From positions 1 through 16,867 of the forward strand of contig CAKSJF010000052.1 in assembly GCA_934462945.1 (NCBI GenBank): 16,867 nucleotides of DNA. The letters run 5' to 3'. Shown piece by piece: positions 14,892 to 16,867 of this stretch (position 1 is the first letter of the stretch; each line of letters begins with the position of its first letter). Source of the stretch: an uncultured Clostridia bacterium (GTDB lineage Bacteria > Bacillota > Clostridia > UBA1381). The notes beneath the pieces were generated by a model. It was not told the DNA's origin, did no database searches, and worked only from the letters and a program-made list of their open reading frames with translations. Made by a program: the position numbers and the translations under genes.

Positions 14892-14936
14892 TCGAGTGTT
14901 CATAACGTGTATGAAGTTATGAACACTCGATTTTTT
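14892..14936 (+). terminator. Terminator of tRNA-Leu
   Basis: A perfect 15-bp stem (14892-14906 with 14916-14930) around a 9-nt loop is followed by six Ts (14931-14936). It starts 2 bp after the tRNA CCA. Confidence 0.95.
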
Positions 14937-14945
14937 GTCTGGTTA

Positions 14946-14974
14946 TTGCTTTTTCACTTGAAATAGTATATAAT
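14946..14974 (+). promoter_or_regulatory. Likely promoter of the tRNA-like transcript
   Basis: A perfect TATAAT (14969-14974) has TTGCTT (14946-14951) at a 17-bp spacing. The -35 matches only the TTG half. It lies just past the tRNA-Leu terminator and reads toward the terminator at 15254-15283. Confidence 0.5.
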
Positions 14975-15151
14975 TCAGATACACAACATAGCTTTATTTC
15001 TTTGTTGCAATGTTAGTCGAAAATAATTCTTTTCCTTCTGATTATTACTCACTTTTATTCAGTTATTTTGAATTTATTTTTTCAGCAATAACATTTATGA
15101 ATGGAGCGGATAGTATGATGGTAAATGTTTTAGTGGTAGTCGGTCTTAATA

Positions 15152-15252
15152 TGGTGGGTACCAATTCATGGGAAAAGTTGCATTTTCGTCTTTCGAAAAA
15201 GCTTCAAAGTTTAAAGATTGCCGATTCGGGTGCGACTCCCGATCCACTACCA
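15152..15252 (+). other. tRNA-like acceptor/T-arm structure ending in CCA
   Basis: TCGGG (15226-15230) and CCCGA (15238-15242) form a 5-bp stem around a 7-nt loop TGCGACT, which differs from the canonical T-loop mainly by G for T at position 55. TCCACTA (15243-15249) follows at once and pairs over 7 bp, with two G-U pairs, with TGGTGGG (15152-15158), then CCA (15250-15252). Positions matching U8-A9 are present and a 3-bp CCA/TGG D-like stem follows (15161-15171). A GAAAA/TTTTC hairpin (15172-15187) takes the anticodon-arm place but has a 6-nt loop. There is no normal discriminator base if the acceptor is 7 bp, and the total of about 101 nt is long. A functional standard tRNA is unlikely. Confidence 0.35.
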
Positions 15253-15253
15253 T

Positions 15254-15283
15254 AGAGCAGGTTTTTACGAACCTGCTCTTTTT
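15254..15283 (+). terminator. Terminator of the tRNA-like transcript
   Basis: AGAGCAGGTT (15254-15263) pairs perfectly with AACCTGCTCT (15270-15279) around a 6-nt loop, and Ts run 15279-15283. On the opposite strand the hairpin lacks a T-run, so it serves the plus strand. Its T-run overlaps the recombinase stop codon by 2 bp. Confidence 0.88.
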
Positions 15284-16867
15284 ATGCCGTTTTGGTGGTT
15301 CTCAGATACGCAACTTCAACACCTTTTCTTGTGTTGACTTTTATCTTGTCGAAATTCTCCGGCATATCAAGCTCACCGATGAACTTGTAATGTATTATAA
15401 CCTCTTGAGTGCGGTTTAATCCCGTGCCCTCTACTGCGTGTACCTCAATTCTCTCAATCAGCTCCTGAAGAATCATCGGTGTTATTTCATTCATTTCAGC
15501 AAAGCTTCTGACACAAGAGAGAAAATGTTCCTTGCCTTCACGTATTTCGCTTATCTTTGCAAGCTGCTGATTCAGTTCAAGAATCTTCTTTTTAAGCTCA
15601 TCACGCTCAACCTCGTATTTATGAGATAACTCCATAAACCAGGCATCTGTTACCTTCCCATTGACATTATCCTCATAAACTCTTTCATAGAGTCTTGAAA
15701 CCTCCTGACTCCTTGCTGTTGCTTTGGCTATGGATTGTTCAATGAGCTTCTGTTCTTTAACAATATCCTTGTTAACCTTTTCTTCCAAAAGATTTGCAAA
15801 GGCATTCTCGTTCATTGTGACAATCTGTGCAAGCTTTTCAAGCTCGGCACGGACAATCATTTCAACAGAATCAGCACGGATATAATGTGTGCTTTCGCAA
15901 GTTCCTCTGTCTCCTTTGTAATTGGAACAACTAAAGAAATATGTAGTTTCTTTATTATGCCTGACGTGATACCACATCTTACTACCGCAATCCGCACAGT
16001 ATAAAAGTCCCGTAAACATATTCTTTTCGCCGTTACCTGCTTTGGGTGGACGGCGTTTTGTTTGCTTCTTCACAAGCTCCTGAACGTGTTCAAACATTTC
16101 TCGTTCAATAATAGGTTCGTGAACATCCTTAAAGATAGACCAGCTTTCCTTTGGGTTCGGTATACGAGCTTTATTCTTGAAGTTCTTTGAATATGTCTTG
16201 AAGTTAATCACATCACCGCAGTATTCTTGTTGAGCAAGCATTTTTGCGATAGTGGTTTTACACCACTTATACGGATTGCTCTGTGTTTTCTTGCCCCCTC
16301 TGCCGAATCCTTTAGATTGCCAATATGCCATCGGTACAAGCACTTTGTTTTCTTGAAGGATTCGGGCAATAGTTTCATTGCCCTTACCCTCAATACACAT
16401 TTTGAATACACTCCTGACAACTTGTGCCGCTTCCTCATCAATAATCCAAAACTTCGGATTATCGGGAGATTTCATATACCCATAAGGCGGTTGCGATAAC
16501 GGCTCCCCTGCATTACCTCTGATTCTGTGAGAAGAACGCACCTTGCGGCTTATATCCCTTGCGTACATTTCATTCATTACATTGCGAAACGGTGCTAATT
16601 CATTTTCTCCGTCTGCACTATCCACACAATCGTTCACAGCGATAAATCGGACATTCTTTTCGGGGAAGTAATCATCGGTATAATATCCTACCTGAAGATA
16701 ATCTCTGCCAAGTCGTGACATATCCTTTACAATGATCGTTGTGATATATCCCATTTCAATATCATCAATCATCTGCTGAAAGCCCGGTCTGTTGAAAGAT
16801 GAGGTTAGATAACGATACTTTTTGAAACATAGTAAAATCAAGGTTTTTCGGACAACGGACAAGCATG
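15282..16867 (-). CDS. Large serine recombinase, anomalous 5' end and open at the right edge
   Basis: A site-specific recombinase of the clostridial large-serine type (TnpX/TndX-like plan). From about 16795 downward it reads as family sequence: the rear of the resolvase catalytic domain (FNRPGFQQMIDDIE, then IVKDMSRLGRDYLQVGYY with the conserved arginines), and a recombinase DNA-binding domain opening near PPYGYM. A zinc ribbon follows (CADCGSKM then FSCSNYKGDRGTC), then a long coiled coil (EEKVNKDIVKEQK through IREGKE) and a C-terminal domain with ITPMILQELIERIEVH. Upstream of about 16795 the frame stays open to the edge but reads CFKKYRYLTS where families have a DDG-x-SGT-like stretch, and the other two frames do not restore it. 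The catalytic-serine N-terminus is therefore not visible: the gene is either 5' truncated by a rearrangement or the catalytic part lies outside the window. A TTG at 16862 is a poor start. Confidence 0.8.
   Translation of the reverse strand, partial: CLSVVRKTLILLCFKKYRYLTSSFNRPGFQQMIDDIEMGYITTIIVKDMSRLGRDYLQVGYYTDDYFPEKNVRFIAVNDCVDSADGENELAPFRNVMNEMYARDISRKVRSSHRIRGNAGEPLSQPPYGYMKSPDNPKFWIIDEEAAQVVRSVFKMCIEGKGNETIARILQENKVLVPMAYWQSKGFGRGGKKTQSNPYKWCKTTIAKMLAQQEYCGDVINFKTYSKNFKNKARIPNPKESWSIFKDVHEPIIEREMFEHVQELVKKQTKRRPPKAGNGEKNMFTGLLYCADCGSKMWYHVRHNKETTYFFSCSNYKGDRGTCESTHYIRADSVEMIVRAELEKLAQIVTMNENAFANLLEEKVNKDIVKEQKLIEQSIAKATARSQEVSRLYERVYEDNVNGKVTDAWFMELSHKYEVERDELKKKILELNQQLAKISEIREGKEHFLSCVRSFAEMNEITPMILQELIERIEVHAVEGTGLNRTQEVIIHYKFIGELDMPENFDKIKVNTRKGVEVAYLRTTKTA

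Larger units (their letters stand above)
14981..15283 (+). ncRNA. Putative ~300-nt non-coding transcript with tRNA-like 3' part
   Basis: The stretch between the tRNA-Leu terminator and the recombinase has a promoter (14946-14974) and a strong intrinsic terminator (15254-15283) on the same strand but no convincing protein. An 81-codon ATG frame (15010-15255) has no clear ribosome binding site, resembles no family I know, and would end inside the tRNA-like sequence. The 3' part (15152-15252) has a T-arm, acceptor helix and CCA next to the terminator, as in a real tRNA gene. It could be a degenerate tRNA, an attachment-site scar of the neighbouring element, or a structured small RNA. It does not match tmRNA as I know it: no tag-peptide frame and no matching 5' end. 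Confidence 0.35.

Noticed and set aside
14734..14922. 62-codon plus-strand frame over tRNA-Leu
   Set aside because: It runs through the tRNA promoter, the tRNA and its terminator, so it is an artefact of the RNA gene.
14981..15252. Possible tmRNA (ssrA)
   Set aside because: The T-arm and CCA are suggestive, but there is no tag-peptide frame ending in Ala-Ala, no matching 5' end and the T-loop is non-canonical.
15010..15255. 81-codon plus-strand frame in the tRNA-like region
   Set aside because: No clear ribosome binding site, no recognisable domain, and its end falls inside the T-arm/CCA and terminator structure. A small protein cannot be fully excluded.
1..16867. CRISPR array, toxin-antitoxin or defence system
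   Set aside because: No regularly spaced direct repeats and no candidate genes for such systems were found on either strand.

Overview
The window looks like the chromosome of a low-to-mid GC Firmicute, most likely a gut-type Clostridia. The evidence is MecA, a PhoU/PhoB/PhoR/Pst locus with TTAACA-like Pho boxes, a murA-divIB-ftsZ cell-division block, strong AAGGAGG ribosome binding sites, near-consensus sigma-A promoters with 17-bp spacers, and a clostridial-type large serine recombinase. The sequence does not fix the genus.

Layout. (1) 1-2302, minus strand: the 5' part of an unrecognised gene at the left edge with its own promoter, an AraC-family regulator, and a PfkB-family sugar kinase (fructokinase-like). 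The kinase and regulator are 28 bp apart and are probably co-transcribed from a TTGACA-17-TACAAT promoter. (2) 2341-3842, plus strand: a divergent pair, mecA and a second AraC-family regulator 12 bp later, ending in a small hairpin. (3) 3852-11154, minus strand: a complete phosphate-starvation locus read as pstS-pstC-pstA-pstB-phoU-phoB-phoR-HAD hydrolase. A Pho-box-like array lies upstream of pstS. A second, constitutive-looking promoter overlaps the phoU stop codon and should drive phoB-phoR-HAD. Genes are tightly packed or overlapping except for a 139-bp structured gap between pstA and pstB. (4) 11156-14686, minus strand: murA-divIB-ftsZ, with promoters before murA and before ftsZ and a strong 12-bp-stem terminator after ftsZ. 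(5) 14738-14936, plus strand: tRNA-Leu(CAG) with its own promoter and terminator. (6) 14946-15283, plus strand: a promoter-to-terminator unit without a convincing protein. Its 3' part has a tRNA-like T-arm, acceptor stem and CCA. (7) 15282-16867, minus strand: a large serine recombinase whose sequence stops matching the family upstream of about 16795, so the catalytic-serine part is missing from view.

How it works together. PstSCAB is the high-affinity phosphate ABC importer. PhoU links transporter state to the PhoR kinase, which phosphorylates PhoB to activate Pho-box promoters such as the one before pstS. The phosphatase-like HAD protein co-expressed with PhoBR may release phosphate or detoxify phospho-metabolites (inference). 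MurA makes the first committed peptidoglycan precursor, DivIB/FtsQ is a divisome membrane protein and FtsZ forms the division ring. The recombinase beside the tRNA gene marks the edge of a mobile or formerly mobile region.

The least ordinary parts are the tRNA-like transcript at 14946-15283, the anomalous recombinase 5' end, and the structured pstA-pstB gap. Everything else is conventional housekeeping content. No CRISPR array, toxin-antitoxin pair or defence system was seen.
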